From Actinospineispora acaciae DSM 45401 (GTDB taxonomy: Bacteria > Actinomycetota > Actinomycetes > Mycobacteriales > Pseudonocardiaceae), in contig NZ_JIAI01000015.1 in assembly GCF_000620785.1 (NCBI RefSeq), positions 62,001-126,000 on the forward strand: a stretch of 64,000 bases of DNA, written 5' to 3'. Numbering within the stretch: the stretch's first letter is position 1; every line of letters begins with the position of its first letter. Made by a program: the position numbers and the translations under genes. Shown here piece after piece: positions 1-8,121 of this stretch. The notes below the pieces were generated by a model. It saw only the letters and a list, made by a program, of their open reading frames with translations. It did not search any database and was not told the DNA's origin.

Positions 1-49
1 CGTCCGCTGGGAGGACGACACCGTCCGCTGGAGGTGGGATGAGCGCTAG
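1..49 (+). CDS. 3' end of an upstream gene (partial)
   Basis: An open frame from base 2 ends at a TAG at 47-49 and overlaps the start of the next gene by 11 bases. Almost every third codon position is G or C (GTC CGC TGG GAG GAC GAC...), which neither of the other frames shows, so this looks like the last 15 residues (VRWEDDTVRWRWDER) of a cotranscribed gene. The fragment is too short to identify. Confidence 0.45.
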   Translation, partial: VRWEDDTVRWRWDER

Positions 50-1061
50 GCCACCGGTGGTCAGCCGGGTGTCCGACCTGATCGGCAACACCCCGCTGTT
101 CGAGCTCTGCCGCACCCCCGCCAACACCCGCCTGCTGCTCAAGCTGGAGTTCTTCAACCCGACGGGCACCGCCAAGATCCGGATGGCCCGGCAGATGGTG
201 CTGGACGCCGAGCGCAGCGGCGAGCTGCGCCCCGGCGGACGGATCGTGGAGTCCACCTCGGGCAACACCGGCCTGGGCCTGGCCGTGCTGGCGGCCGAGC
301 GCGGCTACCGGTTCACCGCCGTGGTGGACGGGCACGCCAGCGCGGACAAGCTGCGCGCGATGCGGGCCATGGGCGCCGAGCTGATCTACGTCAGCGACGA
401 AGGCGAGGACGGCCTGGCCACGGCCGCCCGGGAGGACTTCGCCGAACAGCTCGCGCACGCCACCGAGAACGCGATCTTCACCGAGCAGCACAACAACCCG
501 AGCAACGCCGTCGGCTACTACCCGGTGGCCGACGAGCTGTGCGCGGCGCTACCCGGCGGGGTGGACTGGCTGATCGGCGCGGTCGGCACCGGTGGCTCGC
601 TGTGCGGAACCGGCGTGATCCTGCGCGGGCGCTGTCCCGGGCTGCGGGTGGTCGGGGTGGAGCCGGTCGGCTCGATCGCGTTCGGCGGGCCGGCCGCGCC
701 GTACCACCAGTCCGGCACCGGCACCCCCGAGGGCGCCACCATCGGCGCGCTGGTCGACTTCGACCTGATCGACCAGGGCTGCAAGGTCTCCGACGCCGAC
801 GCGTTCGCCACCGCCCGGGTGCTGGCCAGGCGCACCGGGCTGATGGTCGGCGGCTCGGCCGGCGGCGTGGTGTACCAGGCGCTGACCATGCTGGACGGGC
901 TGCCACCCGGCTCGACCATGGTCGGACTGGTGTGCGACGGTGGCGAGAAGTACCTGGACACCGTGTTCGACGACGGCTGGATGAAGGAGCACGAGCTGCT
1001 CGACGACGACCTGGAGGCCCGGGTGGACGAGCTGCTGGCCGGCCTGGCGCCGGGCCGGTGA
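39..1061 (+). CDS. PLP-dependent cysteine synthase-like enzyme
   Basis: A 340-residue fold-type II PLP enzyme of the cysteine synthase / cystathionine beta-synthase family. Visible are the PLP-lysine region NPTGTAKIRMA with the Schiff-base Lys at 46, the substrate loop TSGNTG at 73-78, and the phosphate-binding GTGGSLCGTG at 183-192. The usual SVKDR around the lysine reads TAKIR here, so it is probably not a housekeeping O-acetylserine sulfhydrylase; an amine-incorporating relative such as a SbnA-type 2,3-diaminopropionate pathway enzyme is possible but unproven. A GGAGGTGGG Shine-Dalgarno sits just before the ATG. It overlaps the previous gene and its stop overlaps the start of a MATE exporter, so it is in a small operon. 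Confidence 0.85.
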   Translation: MSARPPVVSRVSDLIGNTPLFELCRTPANTRLLLKLEFFNPTGTAKIRMARQMVLDAERSGELRPGGRIVESTSGNTGLGLAVLAAERGYRFTAVVDGHASADKLRAMRAMGAELIYVSDEGEDGLATAAREDFAEQLAHATENAIFTEQHNNPSNAVGYYPVADELCAALPGGVDWLIGAVGTGGSLCGTGVILRGRCPGLRVVGVEPVGSIAFGGPAAPYHQSGTGTPEGATIGALVDFDLIDQGCKVSDADAFATARVLARRTGLMVGGSAGGVVYQALTMLDGLPPGSTMVGLVCDGGEKYLDTVFDDGWMKEHELLDDDLEARVDELLAGLAPGR

Positions 1062-2443
1062 CGACCGGCCTGACCCGGCGGGCGCTCACCGAGCACCGGG
1101 CGCTGGCCGCCCTGGCCACCCCGCTCGCCCTCACCCAGCTCGCCCAGGTGGCGCTGACCACCACCGACACCGTCATGCTCGGACGGCTGGGCGCGACCGC
1201 GCTGGCCGGCGGCGGCCTGGCCATCGTGCTGTTCAACCAGCTGCGCACCATGGGCGTCGGGCTGGTCACCGCGGTCGGCAACCAGGTGGCGGCCGCCGTG
1301 TCCCGCGCGGAGACGACCGGCGGTGTGGACGGGGGCAGCGCCCGGGACGAGGTCCGCGACCTGGTGCGGGCCGCCGTCGCGGTGGCCACCGTGGCCGGCG
1401 TGCTCGGCGGGCTGGTCATGGTCGGGTTCGGCCAGCTGCTCGGCTGGTTGGGCCAGGACGCCGAGGTCGCGGCGCTGACCAGGACCATGCTGGTCACGCT
1501 GGCCCCCGGGCTGCTGCCCTGCCTGTGGTTCCAGGCGCTGCGCCAGTACAGCGTCGGGATGCGCCGCCCGCGCGCGCTGCTGGTCATCACGCTGGTCTCG
1601 ATCGTGATCAACGCCGGGCTGAACCTGCTGCTCGGCTTCGGCGCCGGGTCGTGGCCAGGGCTCGGCGTGGCCGGCATCGGCACCGCGACCAGCCTGGTCT
1701 ACCTGCTGACGTTCGGCCTGCTCTACCGGGCGGTGCGCCGCGACCCGGAGCTGGCGCCCGCGCTGTCCCTGGCCGGCTGGCGCGCGTCGGCGCCGACCGT
1801 GCGCCGGCTGCTGCGCCTTGGCTTCCCGATCGCGGCCACCTACGGCTCGGAGGCCGGCTTCTTCTCCGTGGTGGCACTGGTCATGGGCGGCTTCTCGGCC
1901 GCCGCGCTGGCCGCGCACACGGTGGTCAACCAGCTCGTGTACATCGTCTTCCAGGCCAGCGTGGGCGCCTCGCACGGGGCGTCCATCCTGGTCAGCCGGG
2001 AGTGGGCGGCGGGTCGGCGGGACACCCCCGCCCGGCTGGCCCGCACCGCGCTGACCCAGGGCGCTTTGATCGTCGCCGCCGTCGCGGTCGTCTACCTGGT
2101 CGCCCCCGGCGCCATGCTCGGCCTCTTCCTGGACGCCACCGACCCCGCCGACGCGGCCGCGCTCGTGGTCGCCGGCCAGCTCCTCATGGTGGCCGCCGTC
2201 CTCCAGTTCGCCGACTCCGCGCAGAACATCGGCGTGGGCCTGCTGCGCGGCCTGGACGACACCACCGGCGGCTTCCGAGCCACCCTGATCGGCTACTGGC
2301 TGGTAGGCCTCCCGGTAGCGCTCGTACTGGGCCTCCCCCTCGGCCTAGGCCCCGTAGGCGTCTGGCTGGGCCTGCTCACCGGCCTAACCGCCACCGCCGC
2401 CCTACTCCTAGCCCGCTACACCCGCCGCCTCCACCGCCCCTAA
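1058..2443 (+). CDS. MATE family efflux transporter
   Basis: A 461-residue integral membrane protein with about 12 hydrophobic segments and the MATE N-terminal pattern (ALATPLALTQLAQ, then TTDTVMLGRLG). MATE proteins export drugs or metabolites with Na+ or H+ antiport. The start is the GTG at 1058, whose last two bases form part of the upstream TGA (GTGA overlap), so it is translationally coupled to the PLP enzyme. Tight coupling suggests it exports that enzyme's pathway product or protects the cell from it; this is inference. The final 150 bases use unusual CTA/GTA codons compared with the rest of the gene. Confidence 0.88.
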   Translation: MTTGLTRRALTEHRALAALATPLALTQLAQVALTTTDTVMLGRLGATALAGGGLAIVLFNQLRTMGVGLVTAVGNQVAAAVSRAETTGGVDGGSARDEVRDLVRAAVAVATVAGVLGGLVMVGFGQLLGWLGQDAEVAALTRTMLVTLAPGLLPCLWFQALRQYSVGMRRPRALLVITLVSIVINAGLNLLLGFGAGSWPGLGVAGIGTATSLVYLLTFGLLYRAVRRDPELAPALSLAGWRASAPTVRRLLRLGFPIAATYGSEAGFFSVVALVMGGFSAAALAAHTVVNQLVYIVFQASVGASHGASILVSREWAAGRRDTPARLARTALTQGALIVAAVAVVYLVAPGAMLGLFLDATDPADAAALVVAGQLLMVAAVLQFADSAQNIGVGLLRGLDDTTGGFRATLIGYWLVGLPVALVLGLPLGLGPVGVWLGLLTGLTATAALLLARYTRRLHRP

Positions 2444-2470
2444 CCCCGCACCGCCCGTAACCCCGGGGTT

Positions 2471-2542
2471 GCTGACACACCCACTCCGTGGCCCGCACAT
2501 GCACTGCAGCACGTGTGCAAGGTACGAAGTGGGTGTGCCAGC
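2471..2542. repeat. 72-base palindromic repeat, family I copy A
   Basis: A loop-free palindrome centred on CTGCAG at 2504-2509. Of 36 arm positions 27 pair, and the outer arms share the CACACCCACT core. It fills the space between the convergent ends of the MATE gene (27 bases after its stop) and the methyltransferase ORF (6 bases after its stop). A second copy is at 11998-12061. It may act as a bidirectional 3'-end hairpin; there is no obvious T-tract. Confidence 0.85.
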
Positions 2543-2548
2543 CCCGAA

Positions 2549-3547
2549 CTAGCGCACGGCGAGGAGTTGGTACGGGGCTAGCAGGTCGCGTTCTAGGGCG
2601 TCGGTGAGGTTCTCGGCCTTGGCCCGGTAGCTGTCGCCGATCGCGACCCAGGGGCCCAGCGGGGGCAGCGCGTCACCGAGCTCGCGGACCTTGGTCAGCT
2701 GGGCGAGCACGAGGTCGCGCAGGTCGCGGTCCTCCTCGACGGTGAAGCCCGCCTCGGTGAGCAGCCAGCGGTACTCCGCCGGCGACTCCAGGAAGCTGCG
2801 GTCCGCGCTGTTCGCCCACGGCAGCGGGAAGTTCGGCTCGCCGTCCTCGACCGTGAGCATCACGTCGTAGAGCGCGAACCGCCCGCCGGGACGCAGCACC
2901 CGGAACGCCTCCGCGCACAGCGCCGCCTTGTCCGACACGTTCATCCCGACGTGCAGCATGATCGCCGCGTCGAAGCTCGCATCCGCGAACGGCAGCTCGG
3001 TGACGCCGCCCTCCCGGAACCGCACGGTGTCGGCCAGCCCACAGCGCTCGGTCAGCTCGGTGGCCACCTCGACGGTCTCCCTGGCCAGGTCCACGCCGGT
3101 CACCCGGCAGCCCCGGTGCCTGGCCAGGTACCGGGCCGGCCCACCGAGGCCCGCGCCCATGTCCAGCACGTGCCCGCCGGGCGGCGGCGCCAGCAGCTCG
3201 GCCAGCTCGACGGTGGCCGGTCGCCCCCCGCCGTGCAGCTCGTCCAGCGGCGCGAGGTCGTCGGAGTCCAGCGGGCTCACCGGCTTGCCGGCCGCCGCGA
3301 GCGCGTCGAGCAGGGCGGACAGCAGCGCGCTGCGCGTGTAGTGCCGGGTCGCCACGCCCGGCTCCACACCGGCCGCCGCGATCCGCTCCGTCGCGTCCGC
3401 CGGGCCGGCCACCGCGATCTGCTCGGTCGTCTCGTCGAGCCCGGCCGTCTTGGGTGTCTCGGACGTCTCGCTCGACTCGACCGCCCACGCGCCGAGCACC
3501 GTCGTGCTCACGCCACGCTCGGCACCGTCCCGCGACCGTTCAGCCAT
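2549..3547 (-). CDS. Methyltransferase from an internal start within the truA ORF
   Basis: An in-frame ATG at 3547 is preceded by a strong GAGGAG with a 6-base spacer, so a separate 332-residue methyltransferase may be made from the same frame as TruA. SAM-binding motif I (VLDMGAGLGGPA) is at 127-138, with the acidic post-I and motif-IV region FADASFDAAIMLHVGMN further on. The conserved region starts only near residue 68 (TRHYTRSAL), so the first 67 residues look like linker. Overall it resembles small-molecule N- or C-methyltransferases of the UbiE / sarcosine-methyltransferase type; the substrate is unknown. Confidence 0.5.
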   Translation of the reverse strand: MAERSRDGAERGVSTTVLGAWAVESSETSETPKTAGLDETTEQIAVAGPADATERIAAAGVEPGVATRHYTRSALLSALLDALAAAGKPVSPLDSDDLAPLDELHGGGRPATVELAELLAPPPGGHVLDMGAGLGGPARYLARHRGCRVTGVDLARETVEVATELTERCGLADTVRFREGGVTELPFADASFDAAIMLHVGMNVSDKAALCAEAFRVLRPGGRFALYDVMLTVEDGEPNFPLPWANSADRSFLESPAEYRWLLTEAGFTVEEDRDLRDLVLAQLTKVRELGDALPPLGPWVAIGDSYRAKAENLTDALERDLLAPYQLLAVR

Positions 3548-4465
3548 GCCAAACTCCTCGTCCGCCCGCGACCCCAGTGTTCTCGCCTCACTCGCCGGCG
3601 AGGCTCGAAGGGCGCTCTCCACGGGGTTGATCCCGTCTCGGTGCGGGTCGCGCCGTGGCAACCGCACCCTGCGAGTGATCGTGGCACGCTCGCCCAGCTC
3701 CTCCGGCGGCGGGTAGTCCACCGCGGTCAGGGTGAGCCCGTGCGCGGGGGCGACGGTGACCTCGCTGGCCCGTTCGGTGCGCGCCAGCAGCCCCGCCGGC
3801 CACTCCACCGGCCGCTGCCCGCGCCCCACCGCGAGCAGCGCGCCGACCAGCCCGCGCACCATCGAATGGCAAAACGCGTCCGCGCTGACCTCGGCGACCA
3901 GCACCCCGTCGCCGTCCTCGCGCCAGGCCAGCCGCTGCAGCTCGCGGACCATGGTGGCGCCCTCGCGGCGGCGGCAGTACGCCGCGAAGTCGTGCTCGCC
4001 CAACAACCCGACCGCCGCCGCGTTCATCGCCGCCAGATCGGCCGGATAAGGCCACGACACCGTGTCCCGCGCCCGCAACGGCTCCGCGCCGTACGGCGTC
4101 ACCGCGACCCGGTACGCATAGTGCCGCCGCAACGCCGAGAACCGCGCATCGAACTCCGCCGGCACCGCCGCAACCTCGCGCACCCGCACGTCCGGGGGCA
4201 GCATCCCGGCCAGCCGCCGCACCAACCCGCCGAGCTCCACCGACCCCGGCAGGTCCACATGAGCCACCTGCCCGGTCGCGTGCACGCCGGCGTCCGTCCT
4301 CCCGGCCACCGTCAACGACACCGGCCGGCGCACCAACGTGCTCAGCGCCTCGGTGAGGACGCCGCACACGGTGCGCCGGCCGGGTTGCACGGCCCAACCG
4401 GAGAAGTCGGTGCCGTCGTAGCTGATGTCCAGCCGCGCCCTGACGGGCGCAGGCTCCGCCGTCAG
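2549..4465 (-). CDS. truA: TruA pseudouridine synthase fused to a SAM methyltransferase
   Basis: One uninterrupted 638-residue frame. Residues 1 to about 270 are tRNA pseudouridine(38-40) synthase: RLDISYDGTDFSGW near 11-24 and the catalytic loop RTDAGVH at 56-62 (Asp58). From about residue 375 a class I methyltransferase follows, with SAM motif VLDMGAGLGGPA. No ATG, GTG or TTG lies upstream of residue 26, which would be too late because it deletes the first TruA strand. I therefore place the start at CTG 4465, which overlaps the rplQ stop as CTGA and has GAGGAG 8 bases upstream. The join at about 270-370 is a low-complexity linker. Either this is a true fusion, or a stop was lost by mutation or sequencing error. 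TruA follows rplQ in most actinobacteria. Confidence 0.7.
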   Translation of the reverse strand: MTAEPAPVRARLDISYDGTDFSGWAVQPGRRTVCGVLTEALSTLVRRPVSLTVAGRTDAGVHATGQVAHVDLPGSVELGGLVRRLAGMLPPDVRVREVAAVPAEFDARFSALRRHYAYRVAVTPYGAEPLRARDTVSWPYPADLAAMNAAAVGLLGEHDFAAYCRRREGATMVRELQRLAWREDGDGVLVAEVSADAFCHSMVRGLVGALLAVGRGQRPVEWPAGLLARTERASEVTVAPAHGLTLTAVDYPPPEELGERATITRRVRLPRRDPHRDGINPVESALRASPASEARTLGSRADEEFGMAERSRDGAERGVSTTVLGAWAVESSETSETPKTAGLDETTEQIAVAGPADATERIAAAGVEPGVATRHYTRSALLSALLDALAAAGKPVSPLDSDDLAPLDELHGGGRPATVELAELLAPPPGGHVLDMGAGLGGPARYLARHRGCRVTGVDLARETVEVATELTERCGLADTVRFREGGVTELPFADASFDAAIMLHVGMNVSDKAALCAEAFRVLRPGGRFALYDVMLTVEDGEPNFPLPWANSADRSFLESPAEYRWLLTEAGFTVEEDRDLRDLVLAQLTKVRELGDALPPLGPWVAIGDSYRAKAENLTDALERDLLAPYQLLAVR

Positions 4466-5211
4466 GAGTCGCTCTCCTCGTCCTTGTCCCGCTGCGCCGG
4501 CGGCAGCTCGAAGCCGGCGGCCTCGGCGGCCTCGGCGCTGGCGAACCAGACCTCGGCAACCGTGCGGTCGTAGTGCGAGGAGCCCGGCACGTGGTAGAGC
4601 TTCGAGTCCTCGTTGCCCTTGACCGGGAACCCGTCCGGCTGGCCACCGTCGGCCAGCGGGGCGTGGCTGCCCTCGCCGTACGGGGCGTCCTCGGTGGACG
4701 CGCTCTCCTCCACCTCGGCGTCCTCGACGTCCGCGACCTTGGTCTCGGCGGTCTCGGCGGCGGGCGCCTCGGCGGCCTCGGTCGGCGCGGCGGCCGGCGT
4801 GCTGGCCCGCGAACCGGCCACCCGGCGCGCCCGGTCCGCCTCGGCCGACACCGTCTCCGAGGTGATCAGCTCGATCACCGCCATCGGGGCGTTGTCGCCC
4901 TTGCGCGGCAGCGTCTTGGTGATCCGGGTGTAGCCGCCGTTGCGGGACTCGAACAGCGGGCCCAGCTCGTTGAGCAGCCGGTGCACCACGTCCTTGTCCC
5001 TGATCACCTTCTGGATCTCCCGGCGGTTGTGCAGGTCGCCCCGCTTCGCCTTGGTGATCAGGCGCTCGGCGTACGGCCGCAGCCGCTTGGCCTTCGCCTC
5101 CGTGGTCTTGATCCGCCCGTGGGTGAACAGCGAGGTGGCCAGGTTGGCCAGCATCAGCCGCTGGTGCGAGGGCGAACCACCAAGGCGGGGGCCCTTCGTG
5201 GGCTGTGGCAT
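4462..5211 (-). CDS. rplQ: 50S ribosomal protein L17 with C-terminal sunset domain
   Basis: A 249-residue L17. Residues 1-118 are the normal ribosomal domain (MPQPTKGPRLGGSPSHQRLM start, ending near MAVIELI). A disordered Ala/Glu/Asp linker covers about 119-190. Residues 194-236 match the small sunset domain pattern (VKGN, then KLYHVPGSSHYDRT, AEVWF, AAGFELP). Typical bacterial L17 is 120-130 residues, so the protein is doubled in length. It follows rpoA by 80 bases containing a hairpin repeat, and its stop overlaps the apparent truA start. The start is the ATG at 5211. Confidence 0.95.
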   Translation of the reverse strand: MPQPTKGPRLGGSPSHQRLMLANLATSLFTHGRIKTTEAKAKRLRPYAERLITKAKRGDLHNRREIQKVIRDKDVVHRLLNELGPLFESRNGGYTRITKTLPRKGDNAPMAVIELITSETVSAEADRARRVAGSRASTPAAAPTEAAEAPAAETAETKVADVEDAEVEESASTEDAPYGEGSHAPLADGGQPDGFPVKGNEDSKLYHVPGSSHYDRTVAEVWFASAEAAEAAGFELPPAQRDKDEESDS

Positions 5212-5232
5212 CTCATGCGCTCCTTCATCGCG

Positions 5233-5278
5233 CCCGTGAGCGGCAAGCGGGCCTCTGGCACCACTTGCCACTCACGGG
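5233..5278. repeat. Inverted repeat, family III copy E (rpoA-rplQ spacer)
   Basis: Arms 5233-5247 (CCCGTGAGCGGCAAG) and 5264-5278 pair at 14 of 15 positions around a 16-base loop. It begins 14 bases past the rpoA stop, in the spacer before rplQ. The arm sequence recurs at 60284-60331 and, degenerated, near 7934. It may partly terminate or stabilise the mRNA. Confidence 0.8.
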
Positions 5279-5291
5279 TAGGCCGCCGGGC

Positions 5292-6335
5292 CTACAGTTG
5301 CTCGGTCTCTGCGTAGTCCTGGCCGTCGTCGCCGAGGCGGTCCGGATCGAACGTCTCGGTGTCGTAGTCTGCGCCGGCCACGGACGGGTCGAACCCGGGG
5401 GGGCTGTCCTTGAGGGCCAGGCCCAGGCCGACCAGCTTCATCTTGACCTCGTCGATCGACTTGGCCCCGAAGTTGCGGATGTCCAGCAGGTCGGCCTCGC
5501 TGCGCCCGACCAGCTCACCCACCGTGTGAATGCCCTCGCGCTTGAGGCAGTTGTAGGAGCGGACCGTCAGGTCCAGCTCCTCGATCGGCATCGCGAACGC
5601 CGCGATGGTGTCCGCCTCCTGCGGCGACGGTCCGATCTCGATGCCCTCGGCGTCCACGTTCAGCTCGCGGGCCAGGCCGAACAGCTCGACCAGCGTCTTG
5701 CCGGCCGAGGCCAGCGCGTCGCGCGGGGTCATGGACGGCTTGGTCTCGACGTCCAGCACCAGCTTGTCGAAGTCGGTGCGCTGCTCGACACGGGTGGCCT
5801 CGACCTTGTAGGTCACCTTGAGCACCGGCGAGTAGATCGAGTCCACCGGGATCCGGCCGATCTCCGCGCCGCTCACCTTGTTCTGCACGGCGGGGACGTA
5901 GCCCCGGCCCCGCTCGACGACCAGCTCGACCTCGAGCTTGCCCTTGTCGTTCAGGGTGGCGATGTGCAGGTCGGGGTTGTGCACCGTGACGCCGGCCGGC
6001 GGCACGATGTCGCCGGCGGTGACCACGCCCGGCCCCTGCTTGCGCAGGTACATGGTGACCGGCTCGTCCTCCTCGGAGCTGATCACCAGCTCCTTGAGGT
6101 TCAGGATGATGTCGGTGACGTCTTCCTTGACCCCGGGCACCGTGGTGAACTCGTGCAGCACCCCGTCGATGCGGATGCTGGTGACGGCGGAACCCGGGAT
6201 GGACGACAGCAGGGTCCGGCGCAGCGAGTTGCCGAGCGTGTAGCCGAAGCCCGGCTCCAACGGCTCGATGACGAACCGGGAGCGGGTCTCGCCGACCGCT
6301 TCCTCTGCCAGTCCTGGACGCTGTGAAATCAGCAC
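5292..6335 (-). CDS. rpoA: DNA-directed RNA polymerase subunit alpha
   Basis: A 347-residue alpha subunit that dimerises to nucleate RNA polymerase assembly. The N-terminal dimerisation domain shows FGYTLGNSLRRTLLSSIPG. The alpha-CTD near 245-310 has the helix-hairpin-helix DNA- and activator-contact region (LTVRSYNCLKREGI ... NFGAKSIDEVK). An acidic tail of about 35 residues follows, common in actinobacteria. It is in the alpha operon between rpsD and rplQ. Confidence 0.97.
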   Translation of the reverse strand: MLISQRPGLAEEAVGETRSRFVIEPLEPGFGYTLGNSLRRTLLSSIPGSAVTSIRIDGVLHEFTTVPGVKEDVTDIILNLKELVISSEEDEPVTMYLRKQGPGVVTAGDIVPPAGVTVHNPDLHIATLNDKGKLEVELVVERGRGYVPAVQNKVSGAEIGRIPVDSIYSPVLKVTYKVEATRVEQRTDFDKLVLDVETKPSMTPRDALASAGKTLVELFGLARELNVDAEGIEIGPSPQEADTIAAFAMPIEELDLTVRSYNCLKREGIHTVGELVGRSEADLLDIRNFGAKSIDEVKMKLVGLGLALKDSPPGFDPSVAGADYDTETFDPDRLGDDGQDYAETEQL

Positions 6336-6418
6336 GTGCGTTTTCCTCTCACTCCACGACGACCGCTATTTGACGCCGTGCAATGCAACCGAGAGCGCTC
6401 CCTTCCGCGCCTCGGGTC

Positions 6419-7024
6419 TTACTTCGAGTAGAGCTCGACGATCAGCTGCTCGGTGACCTGGGTGTCGATCTGCGCCCGCTCCGGCAGCTGGTGCACCAGG
6501 ATGCGCAGCTTGTCCGGAACCACCTGCAGCCAGGCCGGCACCGGGCGCTCGCCCTGGGTCTCCTTGGCGATGATGAACGGGTCCATGTTCATCGACTTGG
6601 GCCGCACGTCGACGATGTCGTACTGCGACACCCGGAAGCTGGGGATGTTCACCTTGTGGCCGTTGACCATGAAGTGACCGTGGTTCACCAGCTGGCGGGC
6701 CATCCGCCGGGTGCGGGCCAGGCCGGCCCGGTAGACCACGTTGTCCAGCCGCGACTCCAGGATCTGCAGCAGGTTGTCACCGGTCTTGCCGGGACGGCGG
6801 TTCGCCTCCTTGTAGTAGCGGCTGAACTGCTTCTCCAGCACGCCGTAGGCGAACTTGGCCTTCTGCTTCTCCTGCGACTGCAGCAGGAACTCGGTCTCCT
6901 TGATCCGGATCCGGCCGTGCTGGCCGGGCGGGTACGGGCGACGCTCGAAAGCCTGGTCGCCGCCGACGAGGTCGACCTTGAGCCGGCGGGACTTGCGGGT
7001 CATGGGGCCTGTGTAACGAGCCAT
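6419..7024 (-). CDS. rpsD: 30S ribosomal protein S4
   Basis: A 201-residue primary 16S rRNA-binding protein with an S4 RNA-binding domain (SRLDNVVYRAGLARTRRMARQLVNHGHF). The start at ATG 7024 gives the conserved MARYTGP N-terminus; a longer upstream frame is only overlap with rpsK and rpsM. No N-terminal zinc cysteines are present, as in other actinobacterial S4. S4 is an alpha-operon repressor in some bacteria; I see no obvious pseudoknot here. Confidence 0.97.
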   Translation of the reverse strand: MARYTGPMTRKSRRLKVDLVGGDQAFERRPYPPGQHGRIRIKETEFLLQSQEKQKAKFAYGVLEKQFSRYYKEANRRPGKTGDNLLQILESRLDNVVYRAGLARTRRMARQLVNHGHFMVNGHKVNIPSFRVSQYDIVDVRPKSMNMDPFIIAKETQGERPVPAWLQVVPDKLRILVHQLPERAQIDTQVTEQLIVELYSK

Positions 7025-7041
7025 GTCTGGTTCTCCCTCCC

Positions 7042-7449
7042 CTAGACCCGGCGCCGCTTGGGCGGACGGCAGCCGTTGTGCGGCTGCGGGGTGACGTCGG
7101 AGATCGTGCCGACCTCGAGGCCGGCGGCCTGCAGCGAACGGATCGCGGTCTCCCGGCCGGAGCCGGGGCCCTTGACGAACACGTCCACCTTGCGCATGCC
7201 GTGCTCCTGCGCCTTGCGGGCGGCGTTCTCGGCGGCCATCTGCGCGGCGAACGGGGTCGACTTGCGCGAGCCCTTGAACCCGACGTGCCCGGCGGACGCC
7301 CAGGCGATCACGGCGCCCTGCGGGTCCGTGATCGAGACGATCGTGTTGTTGAAGGTGCTCTTGATGTGCGCGTGACCGTGCGCGACGTTCTTCTTCTCCT
7401 TGCGCCGCACCTTCTTCGGGCCGGCGCCGGCACGCGTCCTCGGCGGCAT
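7042..7449 (-). CDS. rpsK: 30S ribosomal protein S11
   Basis: A 135-residue platform protein of the small subunit. Recognisable segments are AHIKSTFNNTIVSITDPQG and the basic C-terminus TPQPHNGCRPPKRRRV. Its ATG shares a base with the rpsM stop, and rpsD follows after 17 bases, the standard order of the alpha operon. Confidence 0.97.
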   Translation of the reverse strand: MPPRTRAGAGPKKVRRKEKKNVAHGHAHIKSTFNNTIVSITDPQGAVIAWASAGHVGFKGSRKSTPFAAQMAAENAARKAQEHGMRKVDVFVKGPGSGRETAIRSLQAAGLEVGTISDVTPQPHNGCRPPKRRRV

Positions 7450-7829
7450 TACTTCTTACCTGCCTTCTTCTTGCCGGCCACTGTCTTCTTCGGCCCCTTG
7501 CGGCTGCGGGCGTTGGTCTTGGTCCGCTGGCCGTGCACCGGCAGCCCCCGGCGGTGCCGGATGCCCTGGTAGCAGCCAATCTCGATCTTGCGGCGGATGT
7601 CCGCCTGCACCTCGCGCCGCAGGTCACCTTCGACCTGGTAGCTGTCCTCGATGAAGTCGCGCAGCTTGACCAGGTCCTCGTCGGACAGGTCGCGGGCGCG
7701 CAGGTCGGGGCTCACGCCGGTGGCGGTGAGGATCTCCTTGGAACGGGAACGGCCGATGCCGTAGATGTAGGTCAGCGCGATCTCCATCCGCTTCTCGCGG
7801 GGGAGGTCGACGCCCGAGAGTCGTGCCAT
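7449..7829 (-). CDS. rpsM: 30S ribosomal protein S13
   Basis: A 126-residue head protein contacting the P-site tRNA. It starts MARLSGVDLPREKRMEIALTYIYGIG and ends in a lysine-rich tail (KKTVAGKKKAGKK) that reaches the tRNA. It is separated from rpmJ by a 150-base spacer containing a degenerate family III repeat arm (7934-7946), longer than usual for this gene pair. Confidence 0.97.
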   Translation of the reverse strand: MARLSGVDLPREKRMEIALTYIYGIGRSRSKEILTATGVSPDLRARDLSDEDLVKLRDFIEDSYQVEGDLRREVQADIRRKIEIGCYQGIRHRRGLPVHGQRTKTNARSRKGPKKTVAGKKKAGKK

Positions 7830-7979
7830 GCGGCGTTTCTTCTCCTCGGTGTCTTCCAGGTCTTCTTCCCGACCGCCCCGGCTGGACTCAACAGCCGGGC
7901 CCCGGCCTGGATTCCGGGGGTGAGCTCGCTCCTCGTGAGCGGCAGGTTCGGGAAGGGCCTCTTGGTTGTGTTGCGGTGA

Positions 7980-8093
7980 TCAGCCCTGGCGCTGCTTGTG
8001 GCGCAGGTTCTCGCAGATCACCATGACCCGTCCGTGCCGGCGGATCACCTTGCACTTGTCGCAGATCTTCTTGACGCTCGGCTGGACCTTCAC
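7980..8093 (-). CDS. rpmJ: 50S ribosomal protein L36
   Basis: A 37-residue protein, GTG start at 8093 and stop at 7980. The sequence begins MKVQPSVKKICDKCKVIRR and carries zinc-ribbon ligands C11, C14, C27 and H32, so this is the zinc-bound form of L36. Zinc-free paralogues are often induced under zinc limitation elsewhere in actinobacterial genomes. It lies 28 bases downstream of infA. Confidence 0.95.
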   Translation of the reverse strand: MKVQPSVKKICDKCKVIRRHGRVMVICENLRHKQRQG

Positions 8094-8121
8094 GTCCGTC
8101 GCTCTCTGTCTGGTGTGGTCG

